Assembly: GCF_003353175.1 (NCBI RefSeq)
Contig: NZ_QHKS01000008.1
Span: forward strand, 62,001-126,000
Direction of reading: 5' to 3'
DNA from: Paraburkholderia lacunae
Lineage (GTDB): Bacteria; Pseudomonadota; Gammaproteobacteria; Burkholderiales; Burkholderiaceae
DNA length: 64,000 bases
In this document: positions 17,732 through 26,913 of the stretch, in pieces
Layout: every line of letters starts with the position of its first letter
How positions within the stretch are numbered: the first letter of the stretch is position 1
Made by a program: the position numbers and the translations under genes
Notes under the pieces: model-generated
The model's input: only the letters and a program-made list of their open reading frames with translations
Database searches by the model: none
Told to the model about the DNA's origin: nothing

Positions 17732-18385
17732 TCACTCGTGCGCGCTGCGAATAGACATGCTGCCAACCACAGACCGGGACGAATCATTGCTGCAGCTTAT
17801 GCGAAAGCAGGCGGAGTCTCCGGCCGGTCCCAATTTGAATCCAGCCGCCGGTACCGGTATCACATCGGCCGCAATGGTGAACGTCACGGTATCGACCCCG
17901 AAGAAGGCGCCTCTACCGTCGTGAATCTGGACCGTGGCAATCGGGTTGCCCGAGGAGGTGACGGACACCAACGTATTAACGGCATTGGCGGGCGCAATCG
18001 CCTGCCCAACCAGGGCACCCGAAGCGTCATAGGCGTAGATGCCGACATTGACTCCGACGCCCTCCGAGAGGTAGGCCGACACAGATTGAACGTTGCCAGT
18101 GATGGCGGGGTTCAAGGTGAACGTCATCAGGCCAAGTGGCGAGTAGACGATGTTCGGCGGGGTGTTGGCAGGCCAAGGGTTAGCTGCGGCAGCTAAAGCT
18201 GCGGCAGCAAAAGCGGTCGCGCCGGAAACCAGCACCCCAAGATTCTCGTACTGGTTTGTAACAGCGGTTCCCGTTTGAAACTCATCGAAAGTCAGCGTGA
18301 TTGTCGTAGCCAGCGCGCTCGACGCTGCACCCAGCCCCATCAAAAGCGACAGCGCACCCAGTAGGGAAAAAAGAGCTCTGCGCAC
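17732..18385 (-). CDS. Exported protein with a degenerate VPLPA-CTERM-like tail
   Basis: The 217-residue product starts at GTG 18385 with AGGAG upstream and has a signal peptide (basic MRRALFS, hydrophobic core, cleavage near SALA-T). The mature part is Thr/Asn/Ala-rich beta-sandwich-like sequence (TITLTFDEFQTGTAVTNQYE, SVSAYLSEGVGVNVGIYAYD) as in PEP-CTERM/VPLPA-CTERM exopolysaccharide-associated proteins. The IPVPAAGF segment near the C-terminus resembles the sorting signal, but the expected transmembrane helix and Arg cluster are replaced by a polar tail. It may have lost its anchor and be released. Confidence 0.7.
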   Translation of the reverse strand: MRRALFSLLGALSLLMGLGAASSALATTITLTFDEFQTGTAVTNQYENLGVLVSGATAFAAAALAAAANPWPANTPPNIVYSPLGLMTFTLNPAITGNVQSVSAYLSEGVGVNVGIYAYDASGALVGQAIAPANAVNTLVSVTSSGNPIATVQIHDGRGAFFGVDTVTFTIAADVIPVPAAGFKLGPAGDSACFRISCSNDSSRSVVGSMSIRSAHE

Positions 18386-18918
18386 GGCAGTACTCCTGCG
18401 TGGAAAATGGTTTCGGCGGGGTAACAACCGGCTTAGCACGGCGTGCCGTGTCACCCGCCTCTCCCGATGGACCAAAGGACAAGCAAACGCACAGGCGTGC
18501 TGCCTCTGCGCTTCGGGAGCCGTAGAGACAAGCGCAAGCGTACGCCGGAGATGGCGCGCTGCAGGGCGCTACTGACGGGGTATCGAGAGTGTGTGCTGGA
18601 AGCAAGTGTCCATAATCGCCGCTTAGTCTTAGTTCACTACACCGCCCCCGGACACAGCAAGGCCCACGACGAAGTGAGCAGTAATCCTATTTATCCGTCA
18701 ATAAACGATAGCCAGGCATTTGAAGGATTTCAATCTGCTACTGGGAAACCACTATGCTTAAATTGGCAACGAAAATGTGGCTGAAATTTCATACGATTTA
18801 AGGAAGCCGTGGCGTCCCGTTTACTTCGTTTGAGCCATGGTAGGTCGGAGTGTGCGTTGCGTTTCATTAGAATATTAAGGCTCATAACGCGCCCGTGCTT
18901 ATCTCTCGGTGGACCGCA
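18386..18918. other. Non-coding stretch, relatively AT-rich
   Basis: About 530 nt. From 18640 to 18900 the base composition is clearly lower in GC than elsewhere. No ribosome site or protein-like frame is seen except the small frame starting at 18919. Confidence 0.45.
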
Positions 18919-19029
18919 ATGCCGAACGTTATTCGCCGATATCTGCTCGCGTCGAGCTTGTTACTGGTCTTCAGTGTACCGCTTTCGCTGGCGAGCAGCC
19001 GTTTAACCAGGCCCGGTTCGACAGACTGA
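18919..19029 (+). CDS. Very small exported peptide or decayed secreted-protein start
   Basis: ATG at 18919 (GGTGGA upstream) opens 36 codons. The residues are MPNVIRRYLLASS followed by a hydrophobic run and SLASSRLTRPG, then TGA at 19027-19029. The layout (basic n-region, hydrophobic core, A-x-S-type cleavage site) is a complete signal peptide with only ~12 residues after it. It could be a secreted small peptide or the stump of a truncated gene. Confidence 0.3.
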   Translation: MPNVIRRYLLASSLLLVFSVPLSLASSRLTRPGSTD

Positions 19030-19542
19030 ACGCCGACAGGAAGCCAAGCATAGCCTCCCCAACGGGCTCCGATACCGCAGAACATTCGGGCTTCCGTTGC
19101 GCCATCGCAATATCGCTTCGTTTTCGCCAGCATGTCCCATCCAATAGCCTGTGTCTTCCGTATATGCGTTCAGGGAAGTGCAATCGCGTGCTGCGTTTTC
19201 ATGAAACCCGCGAGGAAACGCACGACGATTTTTGCGACTACTGCGTTGCCGTTGGCAGTATCCAATGCCTTCGTCGCCGTTGAGACCGTGACGGTAGGTG
19301 GTCGCGATGTAAGCGAATGCGACTTCAGCAAGACCAGGAGCACACACCCAGTGCCGACGCTGTCATTTTCCACACTCAACCACGACAAAACCACATGAGT
19401 GGGTGCGGATACCACGCAGGTCCGGCATCCGCCGGCCCAGCCAGCTGGATGCGCTCTGCCGCAGCGCGACCAGGCTGTCATCAGCGGCTTATATAAGCTC
19501 GCAGCGACCCCAATTCCTGCCGAGCTCGCAAGGAGAAATGTC
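19030..19542. other. Region with only a doubtful exported frame
   Basis: About 510 nt. An ATG frame from 19201 to 19398 starts MKPARKRTTIFATTALPLAV and looks like a signal peptide, but no ribosome site is seen and the rest is irregular. No other gene is supported. Confidence 0.35.
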
Positions 19543-19827
19543 ATGCGCAAGCCGACGCTAAAACTCATGCTTGGTTGTACCGCTGCTATTTCAGTCGTTG
19601 TGTGTAGTACGACGTTCGCACAAGGTGGAGGAAATGGACAGGGCGGAATCGGTGCGGGCAATGCCCACGGGGCCGCAACGGCAGGGATGACCTACCACGG
19701 GGACCCCGTTACGAGTCCGCTGGATACGATGCAGGGAAAAGCAACGAAAAAAATGGCCCCGCACGAAACCAATGTGCACTCGATGCCACCCGATGACGCC
19801 ATGAGTCCGGCGAAAACCGGGCAGTGA
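19543..19827 (+). CDS. Small secreted hypothetical protein
   Basis: The 94-residue product has a signal peptide (MRKPTLKLMLGCTAAISVVV, cleavage after TTFA) and a mature part rich in Gly, His, Met and Pro (GGGNGQGGIGAGNAHGAATA, then MTYHGDPVTSPLDTMQGKAT). The ATG at 19543 has AGGAG 7 nt upstream. Low-complexity Met/His content may suggest metal binding, but this is inference. A terminator follows at 19950. Confidence 0.75.
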   Translation: MRKPTLKLMLGCTAAISVVVCSTTFAQGGGNGQGGIGAGNAHGAATAGMTYHGDPVTSPLDTMQGKATKKMAPHETNVHSMPPDDAMSPAKTGQ

Positions 19828-19949
19828 GGGCGCTCGCGCTTCGCGTCAGGGGTTACTCGACCTGATGAAGCGCGAGTAGCGAATCACACTTATGTCACGC
19901 ACCTTATGTTCGATTTCCGGCTCTGGACCGTCGCTGTCAGGCCCTGTTC

Positions 19950-19970
19950 CCCCGCAGAACGGGGTCTTTT
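19950..19970 (+). terminator. Rho-independent terminator
   Basis: CCCCG-cagaa-CGGGG (19950-19964) followed by TCTTTT. It lies 120 nt after the stop of the small secreted protein gene. The stem is short but GC-only. Confidence 0.7.
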
Positions 19971-20105
19971 CTCATCGGCGGAGCAAGATCGCGCCGTTTG
20001 CCGGTGTCGGGTTGTACGTTTCGAAGTCTGCCGGTTTTCGCATGACGGGGCGCTTTTCAACAGCCTGCCAGGCGCACAAGAATGTGCGTGGCAACGACTC
20101 GTCAT

Positions 20106-20945
20106 TCAGGTCGTCAGCCGACGATAAGCACTCAGATGGCGCACCAGGCCTTGCTTGTCGCCACGCGTCTCAAGAAGTATCGCCAAGTTGTGATGTGCGT
20201 CAGCGTAGGCGGGATTAAGTTCGAGACACCGTTCGTAGCTGCGCTCAGCTTCGTCGAATCGACCCAGCCCCTCGAGCGCGACCGCTCGGTTGAAATGCAG
20301 CACTGCGTCTTCCGGAAAATGGGATAGCGCGTCGTCAAACACACGCAGCGCGTCCTCGCAACGCTTCTCGTCCTCACACAGTAAAGCGCCCAAGTCAACA
20401 TAGGCGGCGTAGAACGGTTCGGGCGAGAACTCTATTGCTTGCCGGTATGCCCGCTCCGCGCCTTTTACATCTGACTTCCTAAACTGCTCGCCAAGGTCGT
20501 ACCATTCCTCGGCTTGGATAGCAGCATCCTTCCGCCATGGTGATGTGTCGAGGACAACGACATTTCCCTTTATTTCCGCAACCTCAAAGTCAAGCAGGAG
20601 CTGCCCCGTGGCAGCGTCCCACTGCGACGGCCCGGTTTTCACGACGACCTCGTTTCCGACCGCTGAGACGCGAATACCTGAGAGTGGCAATTCGTCCGGC
20701 AGCTCATCCCGCAGTCGCGAGAGGGCTTGGACAATCTTGCGCGGAGGTATTTTCGCGGAGCGTAGCTGCAATGCGGTTCGCAGCAGAACGACATGCTGGA
20801 AGGTGAATCGGAGTTCGTTGCGCGGCCCGCGCGACGGCGTCACGAACCCCGCGGCAATCAGACCGGAGACAACGCGCCGGGACACGCCCAGCATTGCCTG
20901 CAGCTTGGTTAGCGTAATTTCTTGCGCGGTGCCTGGTGGCGTCAC
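20106..20945 (-). CDS. MerR-type HTH and TPR protein translationally coupled to ku
   Basis: The 279-residue product has an N-terminal MerR-like winged helix (TLTKLQAMLGVSRRVVSGLI, AAGFVTPSRGPRNELRF), a central beta-rich part (IRVSAVGNEVVVKTGPSQWD), and C-terminal TPR units (AYRQAIEFSPEPFYAAYVDL; HFNRAVALEGLGRFDEAERS; CLELNPAYADAHHNLAILL). It starts at GTG 20945, overlapping the TGA of ku as GTGA, so the two are co-translated. Role is not known. The combination suggests a DNA-binding adaptor or regulator for end joining. It is the third gene of the ligD-ku unit, the last on the minus strand. Confidence 0.85.
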   Translation of the reverse strand: MTPPGTAQEITLTKLQAMLGVSRRVVSGLIAAGFVTPSRGPRNELRFTFQHVVLLRTALQLRSAKIPPRKIVQALSRLRDELPDELPLSGIRVSAVGNEVVVKTGPSQWDAATGQLLLDFEVAEIKGNVVVLDTSPWRKDAAIQAEEWYDLGEQFRKSDVKGAERAYRQAIEFSPEPFYAAYVDLGALLCEDEKRCEDALRVFDDALSHFPEDAVLHFNRAVALEGLGRFDEAERSYERCLELNPAYADAHHNLAILLETRGDKQGLVRHLSAYRRLTT

Positions 20946-21856
20946 TTGCGAGCTCGGACCTTTGCCGTGGTCTCGGTGGACGCCTTGGGCGCACGAGCCG
21001 CAGGCTTCCGAACTTTCGGCACTGCGGCACTTTCCGCGACGGTCTCTGCGCGCTTGGGCGCGGCCGTGGCTTTCGCCTTTGCGCCCCCCTTAAGACTGGC
21101 ACGCAAGGCCTCCATGAGGTCAATAACCTCGCCGCTTGACGCCACCTCTTCCGACTCGGCCGAGACGACTTCCTTGCCTTCAATCTTTCTGTCGATGGCC
21201 GCAAGGATGCGCTTTTTCTCTTCGTCCTCGTAGGCGGACGGGTCGTAGCTATCCTCAGCACCCTGCTCGATGATTTGCAACGCCAGCTTGAGTTCAGCAG
21301 CCGACACTTGAACATGTTCGACGTTCAAGTCCTTCAGTGACCGCACCTCGTCCGCAAAAAGCAACTGTTGAAAAACCAGCCCGTCTTCGTTCGGCCGCAC
21401 CTGAACGATTCGTGTCTTGCCCTTGAAAGCCCACTTGGCTAGTGCGCATCGACCGCTTTCGGCCAGCGCCTGCTGGAGCAGACTGTACGGCTTTCCGCCT
21501 CGTTTGTCGGGTGCAATGTAGTACGCCTTCTCGTAGTAGACCGGGTCAACCGCTTTCTCTGGTATGAAAGCCAGTATCTCGACTACATGAGTAGCGGCTT
21601 CTTCGAGCGCCTTGAGTTCGTCACCGGTGAATACGACGTATTTGTCCTTCTCGAACTCGTAGCCCTTCTTCATCGAAGAGCGCTCGACAACCGCGCCTGT
21701 CGACTCCGAGATGTACTGCTGTTTCACGCGGGAGCCATCGGGAGCAAGCAGGTTGAATTTGACATCGGAGGCACTTTCCGTCGCAGGATAAAGCTTGACT
21801 GGGATGGAAACGAGCCCAAAGGACAGGGATAACGAGGCGATGGAACGAGCGGGCAT
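20942..21856 (-). CDS. ku: Non-homologous end-joining protein Ku
   Basis: The 304-residue Ku homodimer subunit encircles DNA double-strand ends and recruits LigD. The core reads SLSLSFGLVSIPVKLYPATE, then VVFTGDELKALEEAATHVVE and YYIAPDKRGGKPYSLLQQAL, with the dimerisation beta-barrel. The C-terminal ~60 residues are a Lys/Ala/Pro-rich tail (KAKATAAPKRAETVAESAAV), typical for bacterial Ku and thought to help DNA sliding and LigD contact. It lies 126 nt downstream of ligD on the same strand and overlaps the MerR/TPR gene by 4 nt. Confidence 0.97.
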   Translation of the reverse strand: MPARSIASLSLSFGLVSIPVKLYPATESASDVKFNLLAPDGSRVKQQYISESTGAVVERSSMKKGYEFEKDKYVVFTGDELKALEEAATHVVEILAFIPEKAVDPVYYEKAYYIAPDKRGGKPYSLLQQALAESGRCALAKWAFKGKTRIVQVRPNEDGLVFQQLLFADEVRSLKDLNVEHVQVSAAELKLALQIIEQGAEDSYDPSAYEDEEKKRILAAIDRKIEGKEVVSAESEEVASSGEVIDLMEALRASLKGGAKAKATAAPKRAETVAESAAVPKVRKPAARAPKASTETTAKVRARK

Positions 21857-21982
21857 GGACTTCTCCTCGCGGAAGGCCGGTTTCAGCTAGCCGGCCAATC
21901 AATGCATGTGCCCCCATCGGGGCGTCGGGTTTCCAGCTGGCAATCGGAACGTCCCGCATTCCTACGCTGGCCACCAGTCGAA

Positions 21983-24493
21983 TCATTGTAGACGCTTCAT
22001 AGCTGATGCCAACGACTGCCTCGTTGACCAGTAATCCGCCCACGGGTCTTGGGTCTGGAAGCTCAGGTACTCGCGCGCCGTCAGCACGGTCCACTGCGCT
22101 CCACTCTTCATGGCGGAAAGCTGGTCCCACGACACCGGCATCGAGACCCCCATGCCCGGCCGAGCGCGGGCGGAAAAGGCTGCGACAGTTGTCTGGCCCA
22201 TTCCATTGCGCAGGTAGTCGACAAATACCTTGCCGACGCGATGGGAAGGCCCCGGTGTTGCCGAAAATCGCTCGGGAATGGTCTTGGCGAGATGTCGGAC
22301 AAATGCGCGCGAGAACCCCTTCACGGCGTCGTAATCTTGCTTGGGCATCAGGGGCACAGCGATGTGTAACCCTTTGCCGCCGCTCGTCTTGAGCCACGCC
22401 TTGAGCCCCAGCTCGGATAGGAGCGTGTGCACCAGGAGCGCTGCTTCCTGCATCTGCCCCCATTTCAGTTCTTCGCCAGGGTCCAGGTCGAAGATGACCC
22501 GGTCGGGCCTATCGAGACTTTGCACCGTCGAGTTCCAGGTGTGAAACTCGACAACATTCATCTGTGCCGCCGACAGGAGTGCATCAAGCGTGTCGACTGT
22601 CAGCAAGGTCCGGTGCCCCGCCCACAGATTCGGGTCGTGCTCCTTCAGACCTGGCATCCTCGTCGTCTCCGCATGCTTCTGGAAGAACATTTCCTGGTTG
22701 ATGCCGGCGGGAGCGCGCAGCATCGCCAACGGACGGTCCTTCAAGTGGGGCAGCAACCACTGCGCGACACTCTCGTAATAGCGGACCAGGTCAAGCTTGG
22801 TGACGCCGGTCGTTGGGTCAATCACTCTGTCCGGGTGGGTGACCTTGATTTGTGGCGCAGGCATGGACACTACCGTCGTGGCGGCTTCGCGGGTGATGTC
22901 GCCAGGAGGCTTGTCGAAGCGCAACCCTTTGAAGGAAGCCTGTCGCACATGACCGTGAGGGGTCCACTCGGCGAAGGCAACCTCCACGACCAGCACCGGC
23001 TGCACCCAATGCTCGCTGCCCGACGCGCGTCTAGACCACCGCCGCCGCTCGGCCGGATCGACCTCAAAAGGCGCAGAAGGTACTTCAAGGGAACTCAGGC
23101 GGGTCCACAGCTCCCGGGCGGTCCTGGCATCCCATCCGGTGCCTACGCTGCCCGCATCGCAGAGCTGCCCTGCATCGCGGTATCCCAGGAGTAGGCTACC
23201 GACCTCCTCGGACGCACCACCGCGACTCGTAAAGCCGCATATCACGAACTCCTGGCGCAACCTGCATTTGGCCTTGAACCATGTCTGCGTTCTTCCGGAA
23301 ACGTACAGCGCGTCGCGTCGTTTGAACACGAGACCTTCAAGCCCCAATTCTCCGGCTGCTTTGAATAGCTCCGCCGGCGGTGCGTCAAAATCCTCGCTAT
23401 AGCGTATTCGCTCGCCCGCATCTTCGATGAGCTGCGCAAGCCGCGCGCGCCGGGACCACAACGGCACCTTGCGCAGGTCCTGCCCGTCCAGGTAAATCAC
23501 GTCGAACACAAAGTAGACGATGCTTTCGCCGAGACTTCCATCGATAGCACTCTGCAATGCGTTGAAGTCAGGGATTCCGTCCCTGAGCACAACGATTTCG
23601 CCATCGAGCCACGCACTCGCGAGGTCGAGTTTTTCGACCTCCGCAACGAGATTCTTCAGTTTTTTCGTCCAGTCATGTCCCCCACTGGTGAAAAGTCGCA
23701 CGCACCCCTTGTCGAAACGCGCGAGTATTCGGTAGCCGTCAAACTTGGTCTCGACTATCCAGTCGCCCCCTGTCGGCAGGGATGTTGCCAAAGTGGCGAG
23801 TTGCGGCTTGATGTGCTCCGGGATGGGGGCCGCCGTGGCGTACGTGAGGTCGATTTTCGAATCAGCGCCCCGCGACAGTTGGGAGGTTTTGGGTTCGCGC
23901 TCCTCCACGGGTCCCAAGGGTTTCTTCATGACGCTGTCAGGGAGCGCCTTGATTACATCGTAGTGTGCAAGCGGTTGCGCCCACGCGTCACGCTTCTTAA
24001 AGAGCATCCACTGGTCCTGCCTGTCCTCCAGATTTGCAATGCGCACGAGTTCCCACATGCCGGCGAGCTTTTCGCCGTGGAGTCGAAAAACGAGTTTGCC
24101 GGCCTTCATTCCCTCGCGCGGGTCGCCGACCGGGTCCCAGGTTCCACGGTCCCACACGAGAACAGTACCGGCGCCGTACTGCTTGGGCGGGATAGTGCCT
24201 TCAAAGCTCGCATAATCGAGCGGATGGTCCTCCACGTGAATCGCTAATCTTTTTTCCTTGGGGTCGTAGCTTGGTCCCTTTGGAACGGCCCACGACAGCA
24301 AGACTCCGTCGAGTTCGAGCCGAAAGTCATAGTGCAGCCGGCCGGACCAATGTTTTTGCACAACAAAGACCCGGCCCTGCTCGTCAGTTGACGAGTCACC
24401 TGCCGATGGCGCGGGTTCAGGTGTGACGTGAAAATCACGTTTTTTTCGGTAGCGGGACAGCGGTGGCGGTGTCCGGTCAGGGGCGGAGGGCAT
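21983..24493 (-). CDS. ligD: ATP-dependent DNA ligase LigD (end joining)
   Basis: The 836-residue multidomain enzyme shows the Pseudomonas-type order phosphoesterase - ligase - polymerase. The PE domain spans ~20-190 (HWSGRLHYDFRLELDG, VEDHPLDYASFEGTIPPKQY). The ligase has the adenylation motif KFDGYR with Lys250 and LDGEIVVLRDG. The C-terminal primase-polymerase has the catalytic FDLDPG motif and SGGKGLHIAVPL. It repairs blunt or non-complementary double-strand breaks with Ku. The ATG at 24493 has no strong ribosome site. Transcription must start upstream near the tandem hairpins at 24619-24661. Confidence 0.97.
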   Translation of the reverse strand: MPSAPDRTPPPLSRYRKKRDFHVTPEPAPSAGDSSTDEQGRVFVVQKHWSGRLHYDFRLELDGVLLSWAVPKGPSYDPKEKRLAIHVEDHPLDYASFEGTIPPKQYGAGTVLVWDRGTWDPVGDPREGMKAGKLVFRLHGEKLAGMWELVRIANLEDRQDQWMLFKKRDAWAQPLAHYDVIKALPDSVMKKPLGPVEEREPKTSQLSRGADSKIDLTYATAAPIPEHIKPQLATLATSLPTGGDWIVETKFDGYRILARFDKGCVRLFTSGGHDWTKKLKNLVAEVEKLDLASAWLDGEIVVLRDGIPDFNALQSAIDGSLGESIVYFVFDVIYLDGQDLRKVPLWSRRARLAQLIEDAGERIRYSEDFDAPPAELFKAAGELGLEGLVFKRRDALYVSGRTQTWFKAKCRLRQEFVICGFTSRGGASEEVGSLLLGYRDAGQLCDAGSVGTGWDARTARELWTRLSSLEVPSAPFEVDPAERRRWSRRASGSEHWVQPVLVVEVAFAEWTPHGHVRQASFKGLRFDKPPGDITREAATTVVSMPAPQIKVTHPDRVIDPTTGVTKLDLVRYYESVAQWLLPHLKDRPLAMLRAPAGINQEMFFQKHAETTRMPGLKEHDPNLWAGHRTLLTVDTLDALLSAAQMNVVEFHTWNSTVQSLDRPDRVIFDLDPGEELKWGQMQEAALLVHTLLSELGLKAWLKTSGGKGLHIAVPLMPKQDYDAVKGFSRAFVRHLAKTIPERFSATPGPSHRVGKVFVDYLRNGMGQTTVAAFSARARPGMGVSMPVSWDQLSAMKSGAQWTVLTAREYLSFQTQDPWADYWSTRQSLASAMKRLQ

Positions 24494-24618
24494 GGCATCA
24501 GTTTAGGACTATCTGCCGCGCTCTTGCGTTGCACTGCCCCTCCTGGGTTTGGGGCTCGCCGGACTCACAATGAACGCAAGCGAGCCGCCGGAACCGCGCT
24601 CAAGCGAGAGGATGCCCA

Positions 24619-24661
24619 CGATACCAATTGAATGGTATCGCGCACCTGCTTAAAAGCAGGT
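24619..24661. promoter_or_regulatory. Two adjacent hairpins between ligD and the phasin gene
   Basis: CGATACCA-attgaa-TGGTATCG (24619-24640) and ACCTGCTT-aa-AAGCAGGT (24644-24661) are perfect 8-bp inverted repeats placed side by side in the divergent intergenic region. They may be operators or leader hairpins for either gene. The remaining ~450 nt hold no gene. Confidence 0.5.
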
Positions 24662-24944
24662 TATTCGACAACAGTTGCACAATAGACGACCGAAGGAGCG
24701 AGCGAGTCCCGTGTCATGTCAATGTCAAACTTTGGTTGTCTCAGCACGCTCGCGACGTTGGAATCAGCCGAAACACGCTCTAGCCACCTGCGACGTTACC
24801 TGCTCGGGTCTATGTAGGCGCTCCGGAAAATGGACCGATGCGAAGCTGTCCGCCGAGACAGCTTCTTCCTGACGACGCGTTTCATCAATTGGTCACTGTC
24901 GACGAACATGCTAAGCGCTGGACATGTGTCTTCAGGAGATGAAC

Positions 24945-25517
24945 ATGAGCGAATTTCAAGGACAAGTTTTCGCGGCCCAGCAAGCAAACCTCCACTTCTG
25001 TTTCGGTGTGGCCAGCAAGATGCTTGAAGGCGGAGAAAGTCTCATCCGACTGAACCTGGATGCGGCAAAATCGACGTTGTCCGACTGGCACCAACGCGTG
25101 CAAGACGGGTTGACGAAAACGGATGGAGAGAACGCTTCATATTTACAAAATGCGGTGGCGCTGCCTCCAACGGAAAAAGTCTTGAAGTACGAGCGTCAGA
25201 TTGCCGAGATTGCATCGACCACGCAAACGCAATTGGCAGAGGTTATCGATACCCAGTACCAGGAGATCAGTCGCGAGTTTCAGCGCTTCGTCGAGAAAGT
25301 GACGCAGAACGCCCCGGTCAGTTCCGAGGCAGCAATCGCATTTCTGAAGCAGATTATTTCGCTCGCCAATATCGCCCATGACAGCGTACGCAAAGCCGCG
25401 AAGCAGACGGTTGATTTTGCGCAGAGTAGCGTGAACGCCGCAACGGCAACGGCAACGGAGATAGCTGAACCGGCTGACGACGAAGTCGAAGGTGCCGCGA
25501 AGGCAGCGAAGCATTGA
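24945..25517 (+). CDS. Phasin family protein
   Basis: The 190-residue protein coats polyhydroxyalkanoate granules. It shows the phasin pattern: N-terminal FQGQVFAAQQANLHFCFGVA, a long amphipathic helix bundle (ASKMLEGGESLIRLNLDAAK; QLAEVIDTQYQEISREFQRF), no signal peptide, and an Ala-rich acidic tail. The ATG at 24945 has AGGAG 8 nt upstream. It is divergent from ligD and unrelated to end joining as far as is known. Confidence 0.9.
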   Translation: MSEFQGQVFAAQQANLHFCFGVASKMLEGGESLIRLNLDAAKSTLSDWHQRVQDGLTKTDGENASYLQNAVALPPTEKVLKYERQIAEIASTTQTQLAEVIDTQYQEISREFQRFVEKVTQNAPVSSEAAIAFLKQIISLANIAHDSVRKAAKQTVDFAQSSVNAATATATEIAEPADDEVEGAAKAAKH

Positions 25518-25526
25518 CTCGCCGAA

Positions 25527-25553
25527 GCGCCGCCCGGAGTTGCCGGACGGCGC
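25527..25553 (+). terminator. GC-rich hairpin after the phasin gene
   Basis: GCGCCG-c-CCGG at 25527-25537 pairs with CCGG-a-CGGCGC at 25543-25553, a 10-bp stem with one mismatch and a 5-nt loop, just 10 nt after the stop codon. It lacks a strong T tract, so termination is likely but not certain. Confidence 0.6.
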
Positions 25554-25629
25554 GGCGTTAGTGCGCGCCTGAGCAACAGGGAAATTCGCATACGATCTCT
25601 CCGTTAGCCGATCGATGAATTCACCGGGT

Positions 25630-26700
25630 TCAGAATCGCGTCTGCAACCCGACCCGGCCAATGGCCTGCGATGCACCGCTCGACGCCTCCATCACGTCAT
25701 TAATCTGCGCCGTGGCGCCATGATTCGCTCGCTGGTAGACACCAGCCACGTAGACACTGGTTCGTTTCGAAAGGATGTAGGTGAGCATCGCGGTGACCTG
25801 GTGCGCGTGGTTGTTGTCGACGACCTGGTTACCTTTCATGTACATGTACGCCCCGCTTAGCGCCAAATCAGGCGCCATCGCCCACAAACCGCCCAGTTCT
25901 GCCTGCCAGACGGACGCGCCGTTGAGCTCGTTACGCACCGCCGTGTACAGCGCGGTCACCGTGACGGAGTCCATCCGGTAGTGCGCGCCCAAACCCCAGT
26001 TGCGCACGCTGTCCTGCACACCCGATGCAGTCGTCTTCACCTGCGTATAGGCTGCGTTCGCACCGAAGGCACCGTTCGCATAGTTGATGCCCGCGCTCAT
26101 GCTGCTATTAGAGCCGAACGATCCGGCTACACCGCCAAAACCATACATCGCGCCTGCGGAGAAACCGCCGAAATCTGCGCTCTTGTACTTAACCGAATTG
26201 TTGAGGCTCACGCCCGCCATGCGGTCCCAATCAAACGCGCCGGTCGGATTGTTCGGCAGCGCGAGTTTCGCGAACGGTCCGTTCCGGAAATCGTAGATGC
26301 CTTGAGCAGAGATCGCAGCATCGTTGAAAAACAACGAGTCAAACATGAAGTCGTACTGATTGCCGAGGGTCAGCTGGCCGAGGCGGCTGTCGTCGAGGCC
26401 CACGAAAGCCTCGCGGCTAAAGAGACTTCCGCCAGGCATGAACGAGCCCGAGTTCAACTGGAACTGATTGGTGAGCTTGAACAGTGCGCGTGTCCCTCCC
26501 CCAAGGTCCTCCTTGCCGCTGAACATCAGCAGGTTCGGCACGGCGATGCCGTCGTCGAATTTGAGCACGTGGCTGCCGGCCTGGTTGCTTACGTAAGACA
26601 CGCCCGCATCCAGCAGACCGCTGATGGTGACACTGCTTTGCGCGTCGGCGTGGCATGCAAACAGCAGAATTGGGGTGACGCAGAGGGCGCTGGACTTCAT
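25630..26700 (-). CDS. Gram-negative trimeric porin
   Basis: The 356-residue outer-membrane porin has a signal peptide (MKSSALCVTPILLFACHADA-QSS), the first strand SSVTISGLLDAGVSYVSNQA, the L3-type region and the terminal strand ASQAIGRVGLQTRF ending in Phe, as expected for Bam-dependent insertion. It is the general-diffusion porin class of Burkholderiales (OmpC/Omp38-like). The start at 26700 has AGGAGA upstream. It follows the MFS gene on the same strand at ~210 nt, so it may serve uptake of the same aromatic acids, which is inference. Confidence 0.93.
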   Translation of the reverse strand: MKSSALCVTPILLFACHADAQSSVTISGLLDAGVSYVSNQAGSHVLKFDDGIAVPNLLMFSGKEDLGGGTRALFKLTNQFQLNSGSFMPGGSLFSREAFVGLDDSRLGQLTLGNQYDFMFDSLFFNDAAISAQGIYDFRNGPFAKLALPNNPTGAFDWDRMAGVSLNNSVKYKSADFGGFSAGAMYGFGGVAGSFGSNSSMSAGINYANGAFGANAAYTQVKTTASGVQDSVRNWGLGAHYRMDSVTVTALYTAVRNELNGASVWQAELGGLWAMAPDLALSGAYMYMKGNQVVDNNHAHQVTAMLTYILSKRTSVYVAGVYQRANHGATAQINDVMEASSGASQAIGRVGLQTRF

Positions 26701-26913
26701 TGACTGTCTCCTGATGTGATATGGGTTCGCGACATGACGTCGCCGCCGGTTTGTGTGCGTGATGACAAATGGCTCGTGGATTGCGGGGCACGCGCTGGCA
26801 GCATGGCTGCTGCAGGTGGTGCGAAATCGAATCCGCTCAGATCCGTGCGCATCAGTACGGCTGCTGCGTGACGCCCTACTCAATCCAATGGAATGGACCG
26901 ACGTTGAACGGTG

